A stretch of DNA of 37,603 bases from Bacillota bacterium (GTDB lineage: Bacteria; Bacillota; Clostridia; Christensenellales; Aristaeellaceae), in assembly GCA_023404715.1 (NCBI GenBank), contig JAEYAR010000216.1, positions 1-37,603 of the forward strand, given 5' to 3'. The first letter of the stretch is position 1. Every line of letters starts with the position of its first letter. A program made the position numbers and the translations under genes. The notes beneath the pieces are model-generated. The model saw only the letters and a program-made list of their open reading frames with translations, was not told where the DNA came from and made no database searches. This document shows, piece after piece, positions 7,172-15,490 of the stretch.

Positions 7172-8569
7172 TTATAAAGGCGCCTTTTCGTTGCGCGCGA
7201 TCTGGTCGTTGAGGAGGTTGATGTTTCCGCAGCCCATCGTCAGCACGAGGTCGCCTTTGTGCCAGTGCGCGCGCAGGTACGCTTCGGCGTCGTCGAACGT
7301 AGGGGTGTAGTGGACGCGCTGCCCCGTCTTTTCAATCGCCTCTACCAGCATTGACGCGTGAATATCCCCCGGATCCTTTTCGCGCGCGGCGAAGATATCG
7401 GTGATGAGGATTTCGTCTGCCTCGCGGCAGCAATCGATATAATCTGAAAACAGGCGCTTGACGCGCGAGTAAGTATGTGGCTGCATGACGGCCCACAGGC
7501 GCGCGGGGCGCTGCAGCTTGGCGATGGACAGGGCGTTTTTCATCTCCGTGGGATTATGACCGTAGTCGTGGTATAACCGCACGCCCTCTACGGCGCCCGT
7601 CAGCTCGAAGCGGCGGTGCGCGCCGGCGAAGGCTTCGATCGCGCGCGCAGCCGCTTCGTCTGCGGCGCCCAGCGCATGCCCAGCAGCCAGCGCGGCCAGC
7701 GCGTTGAGCACGTTGAAAAAGCCGGGCACGCGCATTTGAATATGCGAGAGCGTTTTGCCCTTATAGACGAGATCAAAAATTCCGTGCCCCGTCTCGTCGT
7801 AGCAAAGATTGGCTGGATGCCAGTCGTTTTGGCCATTGAAGCCGAAGGTCTCGCAGCGGCATGCCAGCTTTTTCAGGAGCCCGAGGACGCGCGCATCGTC
7901 GCCGTTGCCGATGCAAAGGCCGTCCTCCGGCAAGAGGGCGAGGAATTTGCCGAAGGTCTGCGTAATGTCGTCGATGTCCTTATAAAAGTCCAAATGATCC
8001 GCTTCGATGTTGAGCACGACGGCGATGGTCGGACGCAGATGCAAAAAGCTGGCGTTGAATTCACACGCTTCGGCGAGGAATGCGTCGCCGCCGCCGATAC
8101 GCGTGCTGCCGCCGATCGCGTCCAGTTGCCCGCCGATGTGAATGGTCGGATCGAGCCCCGCCTCCATCGCAAGCTGGGAGAGCATGGCGGTCGTCGTCGT
8201 CTTGCCGTGCGTGCCGCATATGCCGACCGCTCGGGGATAGCCCTCCATAAGCTGCCCCAGCAGCGTCGCGCGCTCCATGCTGGGTATGCTAAGCCGGTCC
8301 AATGCCAAACGTTCGGGGTTGTCCGGGGCGATCGCCGCCGTATAGACGACGAGATCCGCGCCTTCTACGTTTTGCGGCCGGTGGCCGATTGAGACGGGGA
8401 TACCGAGCGCGCGCAACTTTTCCGTGGCGTACGACTCGGTCCCGTCTGAACCCGTAACGGCGTAGCCCTTTTGCAGTAGCATCTCGGCCAGGCCGGACAT
8501 GGAACTGCCGCCGATGCCGATCATGTGGACGCGCCGCCCGGTATAATCCCGAATATGCGGTGAAAGCAT
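7172..8569 (-). CDS. murC: UDP-N-acetylmuramate--L-alanine ligase MurC
   Basis: MurC adds the first amino acid, L-alanine, to UDP-MurNAc in peptidoglycan synthesis. The 465-residue protein has the N-terminal Rossmann motif GIGGSSMSGLAEML, the ATP loop GTHGKTTTTAM, the Mur-ligase motif NIEADHLDFY and a substrate segment HDYGHNPTEM. The last departs slightly from the more usual DDYGHHPTE, with the second His replaced by Asn. The start is the ATG at 8569 on the minus strand, with AAAAGGAG about 8 bases before it. An in-frame ATG at 8617 has no such box. It is the only minus-strand gene in the window, divergent from purR and convergent with ridA. A murC-purR divergent pair is a layout also known from Clostridia. 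Confidence 0.96.
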   Translation of the reverse strand: MLSPHIRDYTGRRVHMIGIGGSSMSGLAEMLLQKGYAVTGSDGTESYATEKLRALGIPVSIGHRPQNVEGADLVVYTAAIAPDNPERLALDRLSIPSMERATLLGQLMEGYPRAVGICGTHGKTTTTAMLSQLAMEAGLDPTIHIGGQLDAIGGSTRIGGGDAFLAEACEFNASFLHLRPTIAVVLNIEADHLDFYKDIDDITQTFGKFLALLPEDGLCIGNGDDARVLGLLKKLACRCETFGFNGQNDWHPANLCYDETGHGIFDLVYKGKTLSHIQMRVPGFFNVLNALAALAAGHALGAADEAAARAIEAFAGAHRRFELTGAVEGVRLYHDYGHNPTEMKNALSIAKLQRPARLWAVMQPHTYSRVKRLFSDYIDCCREADEILITDIFAAREKDPGDIHASMLVEAIEKTGQRVHYTPTFDDAEAYLRAHWHKGDLVLTMGCGNINLLNDQIARNEKAPL

Positions 8570-8618
8570 AAGGTCACTCCTTTTCTGAAACCGAAGCCCA
8601 AAGGGCCGGATATCCATT

Positions 8619-8648
8619 ATTATACGCTTTTAATGGCCCTTGTATCAA
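8619..8648 (-). promoter_or_regulatory. Promoter for murC
   Basis: On the minus strand TTGATA (8648-8643), an 18-base spacer and a perfect TATAAT (8624-8619) lie about 50 bases upstream of the murC start. This supports independent transcription of murC. Confidence 0.7.
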
Positions 8649-8760
8649 CTGCTTTATCAAAAAAGGGGGGATGAACGCCCCATGCGCGGCAGGCAATCTG
8701 TATAAACGACGATTTCTCAGAAAAACTCGAACAAAAAGAATGAAAAATATGCGTTTGTAC

Positions 8761-8789
8761 TGGATTTTGCCTGAAAAGTGAATTATAAT
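8761..8789 (+). promoter_or_regulatory. Probable promoter for purR-glmU-pth
   Basis: A perfect TATAAT at 8784-8789 lies 46 bases before the purR start. The hexamer 17 bases upstream, TGGATT (8761-8766), is a poor -35 box, which would suit an activated or weak promoter. The divergent region 8570-8835 contains this promoter, the murC promoter and a possible PurR half-site around 8728-8732, and no gene. Confidence 0.45.
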
Positions 8790-8835
8790 AAGGCTTATGC
8801 AGAGAATCATTCGTAGTTTTAAAGGGGGATCATCC

Positions 8836-9654
8836 ATGGACCGTATCAGGCGCAACGAGCGTCTTGCCGCGATGACGCGCATACTGACGGCTGCGCCGAA
8901 TCATATCTTTACGCTCAGCTATTTCTGCGACATGTTTGGGGCGGCGAAGTCGACGCTGAGCGAGGATATCGACATCCTGCGCGTCGTGTTTTCGCAGTTT
9001 CGTCTGGGCCAGTTGGAGACGGTGACGGGCGCCGCCGGCGGCGTTCGATATCGCACGATGCTGGTGGGGGCGGATGCGCGCTGCTGCGTGCAGCAGTTGG
9101 CGGAGATGCTCTCCGCGCCGGGGCGCGTGTTGCCCGGCGGCTTTGTGTACATGGCGGACGTGCTCTCCATGCCGGATCTGGTCGAAAAAATGGGGATGAT
9201 CATGGCCTCGCAGTACTACCTCAAAGAACCGGATTTTGTGCTCACGATGGAGACGAAGGGCATTCCGGTGGCGCTAATGGCCGCCAAAGCGTTGGACGTG
9301 CCGCTCGTCATCGTTCGGCGCGACAGCAAGGTTTATGAAGGACCGGCGGTGAACATCAACTACCTATCCGGGTCGGCTGGGCGCGTGGAGACGATGTCTC
9401 TCTCACGCAGGGCGGTTCGCGAGGGGCAGCGCGCGCTGATTGTGGATGATTTCATGCGCGCGGGAGGGACGGCGCGCGGCATGGTGGATATGATGCGCGA
9501 GTTTGCGGTGACGGTCGTGGGCATCGCCGTCGTGATGTCCACGAAGGAACCGGTGAAAAAACGCGTGGAAGGCGTAAAATCCCTGCTGCTCATGGAGGAT
9601 GTGGACGACGCGCAGGACCGTGCGATCATCCATCCTTCCGATTGGCTTCTCTAG
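8836..9654 (+). CDS. purR: Purine operon repressor PurR (Bacillus type)
   Basis: This PurR is unrelated to the E. coli LacI-type PurR. It has an N-terminal winged helix (TLSYFCDMFGAAKSTLSEDI is the recognition part) fused to a phosphoribosyltransferase-like domain that senses PRPP or (p)ppGpp. The PRPP-loop motif LIVDDFMRAGGTARG is clear, with the acidic pair D204-D205, and LPGGFVYMADVL matches the family. With the ATG at 8836 (GGGGG box upstream) the protein has 272 residues. An in-frame start at 8797 would add 13. It presumably represses purine synthesis and transport genes outside the window. In Bacillus spoVG and yabJ follow purR. Here glmU follows directly, 24 bases after the stop. Confidence 0.93.
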   Translation: MDRIRRNERLAAMTRILTAAPNHIFTLSYFCDMFGAAKSTLSEDIDILRVVFSQFRLGQLETVTGAAGGVRYRTMLVGADARCCVQQLAEMLSAPGRVLPGGFVYMADVLSMPDLVEKMGMIMASQYYLKEPDFVLTMETKGIPVALMAAKALDVPLVIVRRDSKVYEGPAVNINYLSGSAGRVETMSLSRRAVREGQRALIVDDFMRAGGTARGMVDMMREFAVTVVGIAVVMSTKEPVKKRVEGVKSLLLMEDVDDAQDRAIIHPSDWLL

Positions 9655-9678
9655 GATGATCGATAGGAGGCGTAGCAT

Positions 9679-11058
9679 ATGGACCGTATAGCACTGATTC
9701 TTGCTGCCGACGACGGCGCGCAGATGCAGTCCGGCATTCCCAAGGCGCTGCACGCGCTGTGCGGCAGAACGATGATCGAGCACGTCGGGCACGCGATGAA
9801 AACCGTGTGCAGCGACGTCGCGTACGTGCTTGGAGGGAGCAGCGAGGCGGTGCTGGGATGCATCGGCGCAGACGTCCCATACGTACTACAAAACCCGGAC
9901 GATGGCTGGGGCACGGCCCGTGCGGTACGCGCGGCGATGCCGCTGCTCGCAGGGCGGGACGGATGCGTGCTCATCGCGCCCGGCGACATGCCGCTCATCA
10001 GTGAAGAATCGCTCGCAAGGCTTGTACGCGCTGTAGAGGAGGACGATAACCCCGCGGCGCTGCTTTATGCGACGATGGAAAACCCGGCCGGTTATAGCCG
10101 AATCGTCCGCGATGAATTGGGGCAGGTGCAGTCGATCGCTAAAAACGAAAGGTTGACGCAGGCACAGTCGCGTATCCGGGCCTGTAACGCCTCGGTCTAT
10201 TGCTTTCGCATCGACGTGCTGATGTGGGCGCTGCCCCTGGTGAAGCCCAGCGAGGCGGACGGCCTGTATCACCTGTCGGACGTGGTCGCCATACTGAGCG
10301 GCGCCGGCTACCGCGTGCAGGGCGTGAAGACGCACGATCCCATGGAGTGTATCGACGTCGACGACTGTGCGCAGCTCGCGCAGGCGGGGAAGGCCCTGCG
10401 CTATCGGATCAATAGGCGGCTCATGAAGGCCGGCGTAACCATGATCGACCCAGATGCGACCTATATCGATTCGGACGTCACGATCGGCTCGGGCACGATG
10501 GTATATCCGGGCTGCGTGCTCGAGGCGGGGACGCAGATCGGCAAGCACTGCAAGCTTCTGCCGGGCAGCCGGATTCACAAGGCCCGAATCGGCGACCAGG
10601 TGACCGTCGAGAGCTCGGTCATTTTGGATGCGGAGGTAGAATCGGGCACGACCGTCGGTCCGTTTGCTTATCTCAGGCCCGGAACGCGCGTTGGAAAGGG
10701 CTGCCGGGTCGGCGACTTTGTGGAGATTAAAAACAGCTCGATCGGAGACGGTACGAAGGTTTCGCACCTGACGTACGTAGGCGACAGCGACTTGGGCGAG
10801 CAAATCAACCTCGGCTGCGGCGTCGTGTTCGTCAACTACGACGGGAAGACAAAGCGCCGTTCCCGGGTGGGCGATCATGCCTTCATCGGCTGCAACGTCA
10901 ATCTCGTCGCGCCGGTGAACGTCGGAGCGGACGCCTATATTGCGGCGGGATCGACCGTGACGCGCGACGTACCAGAGGGCGCGCTGCTCGTGGCGCGAGA
11001 GCGCGAAACGGTCAAGGAAGGCTGGGTTCAGGCGCGCAGGGAGCAGGGAAAACTCTAA
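9679..11058 (+). CDS. glmU: GlmU with a normal acetyltransferase half and a divergent uridyltransferase half
   Basis: GlmU makes UDP-GlcNAc in two steps: the C-terminal left-handed beta-helix acetylates glucosamine-1-P, and the N-terminal domain transfers UMP. The 459-residue length is normal. The C-terminal half looks intact (FAYLRPGTRVG, DFVEIKNSSIG, SHLTYVGD, VNYDGKTK and the hexapeptide repeats). The N-terminal half is odd. The signature usually written LAAGxGTRM is LAADDGAQM here, so the catalytic Arg (R18 in E. coli) is Gln, though the following PKALH lysine is kept. By eye alignment E154 is Lys, G140 is Ser and the N227 region is Asp-Asp. D105 of GD(M/V)PLI and N169 are kept. AGGAGG at 9665-9670 fixes the start. 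Confidence 0.9.
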   Translation: MDRIALILAADDGAQMQSGIPKALHALCGRTMIEHVGHAMKTVCSDVAYVLGGSSEAVLGCIGADVPYVLQNPDDGWGTARAVRAAMPLLAGRDGCVLIAPGDMPLISEESLARLVRAVEEDDNPAALLYATMENPAGYSRIVRDELGQVQSIAKNERLTQAQSRIRACNASVYCFRIDVLMWALPLVKPSEADGLYHLSDVVAILSGAGYRVQGVKTHDPMECIDVDDCAQLAQAGKALRYRINRRLMKAGVTMIDPDATYIDSDVTIGSGTMVYPGCVLEAGTQIGKHCKLLPGSRIHKARIGDQVTVESSVILDAEVESGTTVGPFAYLRPGTRVGKGCRVGDFVEIKNSSIGDGTKVSHLTYVGDSDLGEQINLGCGVVFVNYDGKTKRRSRVGDHAFIGCNVNLVAPVNVGADAYIAAGSTVTRDVPEGALLVARERETVKEGWVQARREQGKL

Positions 11059-11168
11059 GCGCGTCGAATAGACATAAACCGAACATTGGAAAATGCAGCG
11101 GGGGAGGCGCAGGCTTTCCCCGCATCGCCCTGTTTTGGACCGGGGCGTAAAGAAGAGGGGTTTTGAAT

Positions 11169-11738
11169 ATGTTTGTCCTCGTAGGGCTGGGCAATCCGGG
11201 CGGCGCTTACGCGCGCACGCGCCACAACGTGGGCTTTGACGTGATCGACATGCTCGTGGAAAAGCTGGGCCTCGGCGCGCCCAAGAAGATGTGCAGCGCG
11301 CTCGTTTGGGAAACGCGCATGGGTGCGCAACGCGTCGCGCTTTGCAAGCCGCAGACGTATATGAACGACAGCGGGCGCAGCGTCGTCGAACTGGTGAACT
11401 GGTATAAACCCGAGGATGGACGGCTGCTCGTCATCTACGACGACATCGACCTGCCGCTGGGCAAGCTGCGCCTGCGTCCTAGCGGCAGCGCGGGCACGCA
11501 TAACGGCATGCGCTCGATCGTCGGCCTCCTAGGCCGGCAGGATTTCCCACGCCTGCGCGTAGGCATTGGCGCGCGACCCGAGGGCTGGGAGCTGGCGAAC
11601 TGGGTGCTTTCGCACTATCAGACGCAGGAAGAGCGCGAGACGCAGTTTAGCGCCTTCCTGCGCGCGGCGGATACCGCCGTGACGTTCGTGCAGGAGGGCG
11701 TTCAGGCGGCGATGCAGGCCTGTAACGCCAAAAGCTGA
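11169..11738 (+). CDS. pth: Peptidyl-tRNA hydrolase
   Basis: Pth releases tRNA from peptidyl-tRNA that dropped off ribosomes. The 189-residue protein carries the conserved residues: N9 in GLGNPGG, catalytic H19 in TRHNVGFD, N66 in KPQTYMND, D91 in IYDDIDLPLGK and the GTHNGMRSI segment. The start is the ATG at 11169, 8 bases after GAGGGG (11155-11160). A TTG at 11163 is too close to that box. A 110-base gap separates it from glmU. In Bacillus prs and ctc lie in this gap, but none is present here. mfd follows 10 bases later, an arrangement shared with Bacillus. Confidence 0.96.
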   Translation: MFVLVGLGNPGGAYARTRHNVGFDVIDMLVEKLGLGAPKKMCSALVWETRMGAQRVALCKPQTYMNDSGRSVVELVNWYKPEDGRLLVIYDDIDLPLGKLRLRPSGSAGTHNGMRSIVGLLGRQDFPRLRVGIGARPEGWELANWVLSHYQTQEERETQFSAFLRAADTAVTFVQEGVQAAMQACNAKS

Positions 11739-11748
11739 GGAGGAACGT

Positions 11749-14700
11749 ATGGCGAACGAATTTTTGTTTAAGCCACTGCAAGACTGGGAGCCTTACCGCC
11801 AGCTACTCGCGGACGTGCGCGTGCATGCGCTTACGGCGGCTTACGGCATGAGCGAGGTGCAAAAGGCGCATCTCGTTTCCGCGCTCGCACGCGATACCGG
11901 CCGTCCCGTGCTCTTCGTCGTCGGGAGCGATCAGATCGCCGCGCGCGCTAACGAGGACATGCTGCAGATGCTGGGCGGCGGCGCGGCGCTGTTTCCCGCT
12001 CGTGAGGTAACCTTCTATCAGGCGGTCGCGCAAAGCCACGAGCTCGCGTGCAGGCGGCTTGAGACGCTGCAGCGCCTGCGCGCGGGGGAGGCGCGAATCG
12101 TCGTCGCGCCGATCGATGCGCTCATGCACCGTCTGATGCCCCAGGCCCTGTTCGCATCCCATACGGTGCGCCTAGCTGAAGGCGACGTCTTTGCCCCGGG
12201 GGATCTGGCGGCGGCGCTATCGCAGGCGGGCTATGCCAGAGAGGAGATGGTCGAAGGCAAGGGGCAGTTCGCGCTGCGCGGCGGAATCCTGGATATCTAT
12301 CCGCCGGATGCGCTCAGCGCGCTACGCGTCGAGTTTTTCGACGACGAGGTCGATTCCATCCGCACGTTCGACGTGCTCACCCAGCGATCGCAGGACCGTC
12401 TCAAGGCTGCAGTCATTGCGCCAGCGGCGGAGGCGCTCGTCGATGTGAGCCGCGCCGGTCAGGCCGCCGCGCGCCTTCGCTCCGAGCTCGACCGGGCGCT
12501 GCGCTCTGCGGAGGGCCGTGCGCAGGAATCGATCCTAGGCTCCCTGCCGATGCAAGGCGAGTATCTGTCGGGAGAATTCGACGTGGCGCGCGAGGTGCTC
12601 TCACGCGCGGCCAGGCCGGGCACGCCCAGGGAGCGCCTGGAGGGCGCGGTGAGCGATATCGCGGACGCATTAGAGGCGGGCCGCTACGTGCGCGGGTTGG
12701 AACCGTATATGAATCTGCTCTACGATACGGACGAGACGATCCTGTCCTACATGAAGGACCCGATCGTCGTGCTTGATGAGCCGGACCGCCTGCGTGAGCG
12801 GTGTGAAAACCGACATTTTGAATTCATCGAATCGTTTAAGAGCGCGCTCGAGCGTTCCGAGGCGTTGAGCGTGCAGGCCGAGCTGCTCCTGGACTTTGCC
12901 CAGCTGATGCCCAAGCTCAAGGCCCAGGGGGCCGTGGCGATGACAGGCTTTTTGCGTACGATGGGCGGGCTTGCGCCCCAGGATGTCGTGCAGCTGGACG
13001 GGACCGGCGTATCCGGTTATCAGGGACAGTTGAAAGATCTGTGCGCCGATATAGCGCGCTGGCAGCGGGATGGATGGCGCATCGCCCTGCTGTCTGGCGG
13101 CGTGGCGCGCGGCCAGCGCCTGCTCGCCTCGCTCAGCGAGCTCGGCACCAGCTGCGCTTTCCAAGAGGACGGCGGCGCGCTCGAGCCGGGCGAATGCGCG
13201 GTGATACCGCTCGCGCTCACGCACGGTTTTCAATACCCGCAGATTCGCCTGATCGTCATCTCAGACGGCGATATCTTCGGCGTGGCGCAAAAAAAGACGC
13301 GCTCACGGCAGAAGAAGGCCGGGGAGAAGATCGCTGCGTTTACAGATCTGAAGACGGGCGACTACGTCGTACACGAGACGCACGGCATCGGCGTCTATCA
13401 GGGCACGGTGCGCATTTCGAGCGAGGGCACGTATCGCGATTATCTGTTCATCCAATATCAGGGGAACGACAAGCTCTATGTGCCGACCGATCAGCTCGAC
13501 CGCATTCAGAAATACATCGGCGCCCAGGGCGTAGCCCCGCGCATCAACAAGCTGGGCGGTTCCGAATGGAAGCGTCAGAAGGCCAAGGTCAAGCAGTCCA
13601 TCAAGCAGCTGGCGTTCGACCTGGTGCAGCTCTACGCCGAGCGTAAGGCGAAGAAGGGGTTCGCATTTTCCGCGGATACGCCGTGGCAACGCCAGTTTGA
13701 AGAGAATTTCCCGTTCGAGGAGACGCCGGACCAGCTGCAGTCCATCGCCGACATCAAGGCGGACATGCAAAGCTCCAGCACCATGGATAGGCTGCTGTGT
13801 GGCGACGTGGGGTACGGCAAGACGGAGGTAGCCCTCAGGGCCGCGTTTAAGGCGGTCATGGACGGCAAGCAGGTCGCCTTTCTGGCGCCCACGACGATCC
13901 TCGTACAGCAGCATTACAATACGATCGTGAAGCGCTTTGAGGGTTTCCCCGTGCGCGCAGAGGTCATTAGCCGCTTCAAAACGGCGGCGGAGCAGCGAAA
14001 AATCCTCCAATCGCTGAAGGCCGGCTCTGTCGACATCCTGGTGGGCACGCACCGGCTGCTGGGCAAGGACGTCGTCTTCAAAGACTTGGGCCTGCTTGTC
14101 GTGGATGAGGAGCAGCGTTTCGGCGTGGCGCACAAGGAGAGCATCAAGAACCTGAAGAGCAGCGTGGACGTGCTGACCCTGTCTGCGACGCCGATCCCGC
14201 GCACGCTGCACATGTCCATGGTCGGCATCCGAGATATGAGCCTGCTGGAGACGCCGCCGGACGAGCGTTATCCCGTGCAAACCTATGTGATCGAGTACCA
14301 GGATGGCCTGATCCGCGATGCGATCCTGCGCGAGCTGCAGCGCGGCGGCCAGGTATACTTCCTCTACAACCGCGTGGATACCATCGACCAGTGCCACGCA
14401 AAGCTCGCGCAGCTCGTACCGGAGGCGCGGATCGCGGTCGGCCACGGACAGATGCGCGAGCACGCGCTCGAGGACGTAATGCTCGACTTTTACGAGCACA
14501 AGTACGACGTGCTGCTGTGCACGACGATCATCGAATCGGGGCTGGACGTCCCCAACGCGAATACGCTGATCGTCTATGACGCGGATCATTTCGGCCTCTC
14601 GCAGCTCTATCAGCTGCGCGGGCGCGTAGGGCGTTCTAACCGCCTGGCCTACGCTTATCTGACGGTTCGCCCGGGCAAGGTGCTCAGCGAGGTATCGCAA

Positions 14701-15366
14701 AAGCGTCTGGACGCGATCCGCGAGTTTACGGAGTTTGGGTCGGGCTTTCGCATCGCCATGCGCGACCTGGAGCTACGCGGCGCGGGCAATATCCTGGGTC
14801 CGGAACAGAGCGGGCATCTGTCCACAGTGGGCTACGACATGTACTGCAAGCTCATCGAGGAGAGCGTACGCGAGATTCAGGGCGAGATGGGCGTAGCGGC
14901 GGAGGACATCGAGGCGCGCGTGGAGCTGCATGTCGACGCCTATTTGCCTATGGAATACGTCGGCGGCGAACAGCAGCGCATCGAGGTATACAAGAAAATC
15001 GCTTCGATCGAGGACAGCGATTCGCGCGACGACGTGGAGGAGGAGCTCATCGACCGCTTTGGCGACGAGCCGCAGCCCGTCGTCAACCTGGTGGCGATCG
15101 CACACCTGAAGGCGATGTGCGAGCGCCTGGGCGTCGATCTCATCCTACACCGCGGCGGCCAGCTACAGATGCGCTTTTCGCCTTATGCCAAGCCGGACGG
15201 CGCAAGGCTGCTCGCCGCCGTTCAGGGGGTGGACAAGAGGCTGGTCTTCTCGGCCGCGCAGCCGCCGAGCCTAGGGCTGCGCGATCCCTCCCTTAGCGCG
15301 GAGGACATGCTGCATGAGGGCGTGCGGGTGATGGAAAAGGTGATAAAGAACATGGCCCATAATTGA
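11749..15366 (+). CDS. mfd: Transcription-repair coupling factor Mfd
   Basis: Mfd is a DNA translocase that pushes stalled RNA polymerase off lesions and recruits UvrA. The 1205-residue protein has the N-terminal UvrB-like module, the RNA-polymerase-interacting domain (TGDYVVHETHGIGVYQG), and a RecG-like motor with Walker A GDVGYGKT (685-692) and the DEEQ box at about 786-789. The TLSATPIPRTLHMSM motif and the TRCF C-terminal domain follow. It starts at the ATG at 11749, with GAGGAGG overlapping the pth stop, which suggests co-translation with pth. Length and order are typical. Confidence 0.97.
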   Translation: MANEFLFKPLQDWEPYRQLLADVRVHALTAAYGMSEVQKAHLVSALARDTGRPVLFVVGSDQIAARANEDMLQMLGGGAALFPAREVTFYQAVAQSHELACRRLETLQRLRAGEARIVVAPIDALMHRLMPQALFASHTVRLAEGDVFAPGDLAAALSQAGYAREEMVEGKGQFALRGGILDIYPPDALSALRVEFFDDEVDSIRTFDVLTQRSQDRLKAAVIAPAAEALVDVSRAGQAAARLRSELDRALRSAEGRAQESILGSLPMQGEYLSGEFDVAREVLSRAARPGTPRERLEGAVSDIADALEAGRYVRGLEPYMNLLYDTDETILSYMKDPIVVLDEPDRLRERCENRHFEFIESFKSALERSEALSVQAELLLDFAQLMPKLKAQGAVAMTGFLRTMGGLAPQDVVQLDGTGVSGYQGQLKDLCADIARWQRDGWRIALLSGGVARGQRLLASLSELGTSCAFQEDGGALEPGECAVIPLALTHGFQYPQIRLIVISDGDIFGVAQKKTRSRQKKAGEKIAAFTDLKTGDYVVHETHGIGVYQGTVRISSEGTYRDYLFIQYQGNDKLYVPTDQLDRIQKYIGAQGVAPRINKLGGSEWKRQKAKVKQSIKQLAFDLVQLYAERKAKKGFAFSADTPWQRQFEENFPFEETPDQLQSIADIKADMQSSSTMDRLLCGDVGYGKTEVALRAAFKAVMDGKQVAFLAPTTILVQQHYNTIVKRFEGFPVRAEVISRFKTAAEQRKILQSLKAGSVDILVGTHRLLGKDVVFKDLGLLVVDEEQRFGVAHKESIKNLKSSVDVLTLSATPIPRTLHMSMVGIRDMSLLETPPDERYPVQTYVIEYQDGLIRDAILRELQRGGQVYFLYNRVDTIDQCHAKLAQLVPEARIAVGHGQMREHALEDVMLDFYEHKYDVLLCTTIIESGLDVPNANTLIVYDADHFGLSQLYQLRGRVGRSNRLAYAYLTVRPGKVLSEVSQKRLDAIREFTEFGSGFRIAMRDLELRGAGNILGPEQSGHLSTVGYDMYCKLIEESVREIQGEMGVAAEDIEARVELHVDAYLPMEYVGGEQQRIEVYKKIASIEDSDSRDDVEEELIDRFGDEPQPVVNLVAIAHLKAMCERLGVDLILHRGGQLQMRFSPYAKPDGARLLAAVQGVDKRLVFSAAQPPSLGLRDPSLSAEDMLHEGVRVMEKVIKNMAHN

Positions 15367-15377
15367 ATAGAGCATAC

Positions 15378-15413
15378 GAAGGCGGACGAAATCGGTTTTT
15401 TTCGTCCGCCTTC
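15378..15413. terminator. 14-bp hairpin after mfd
   Basis: GAAGGCGGACGAAA (15378-15391) and TTTCGTCCGCCTTC (15400-15413) pair perfectly, with an 8-base T-rich loop, 12 bases after the mfd stop. No T-run follows on the plus strand. It may be a 3'-end structure or an inefficient terminator. No strong promoter is visible between it and dgt. Confidence 0.55.
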
Positions 15414-15490
15414 AAGGGTTTAGAGTGTTTTTGTCGAATTGATACCGTATTGTATGGAGAGGCGACCGACCGACGGAAAGGAGATGTCCC

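Noticed and set aside
8661..8684. GGGG/CCCC stem with a T-run on the minus strand upstream of the murC promoter, as a terminator
   Set aside because: The stem is only 4 bp and lies outside any gene end on that strand.
15431..15458. TTGTCG/TATGGA as a promoter for dgt
   Set aside because: The -10 box matches only three of six bases and the spacer is 16. The hairpin upstream lacks a T-run, so transcription from mfd may continue.
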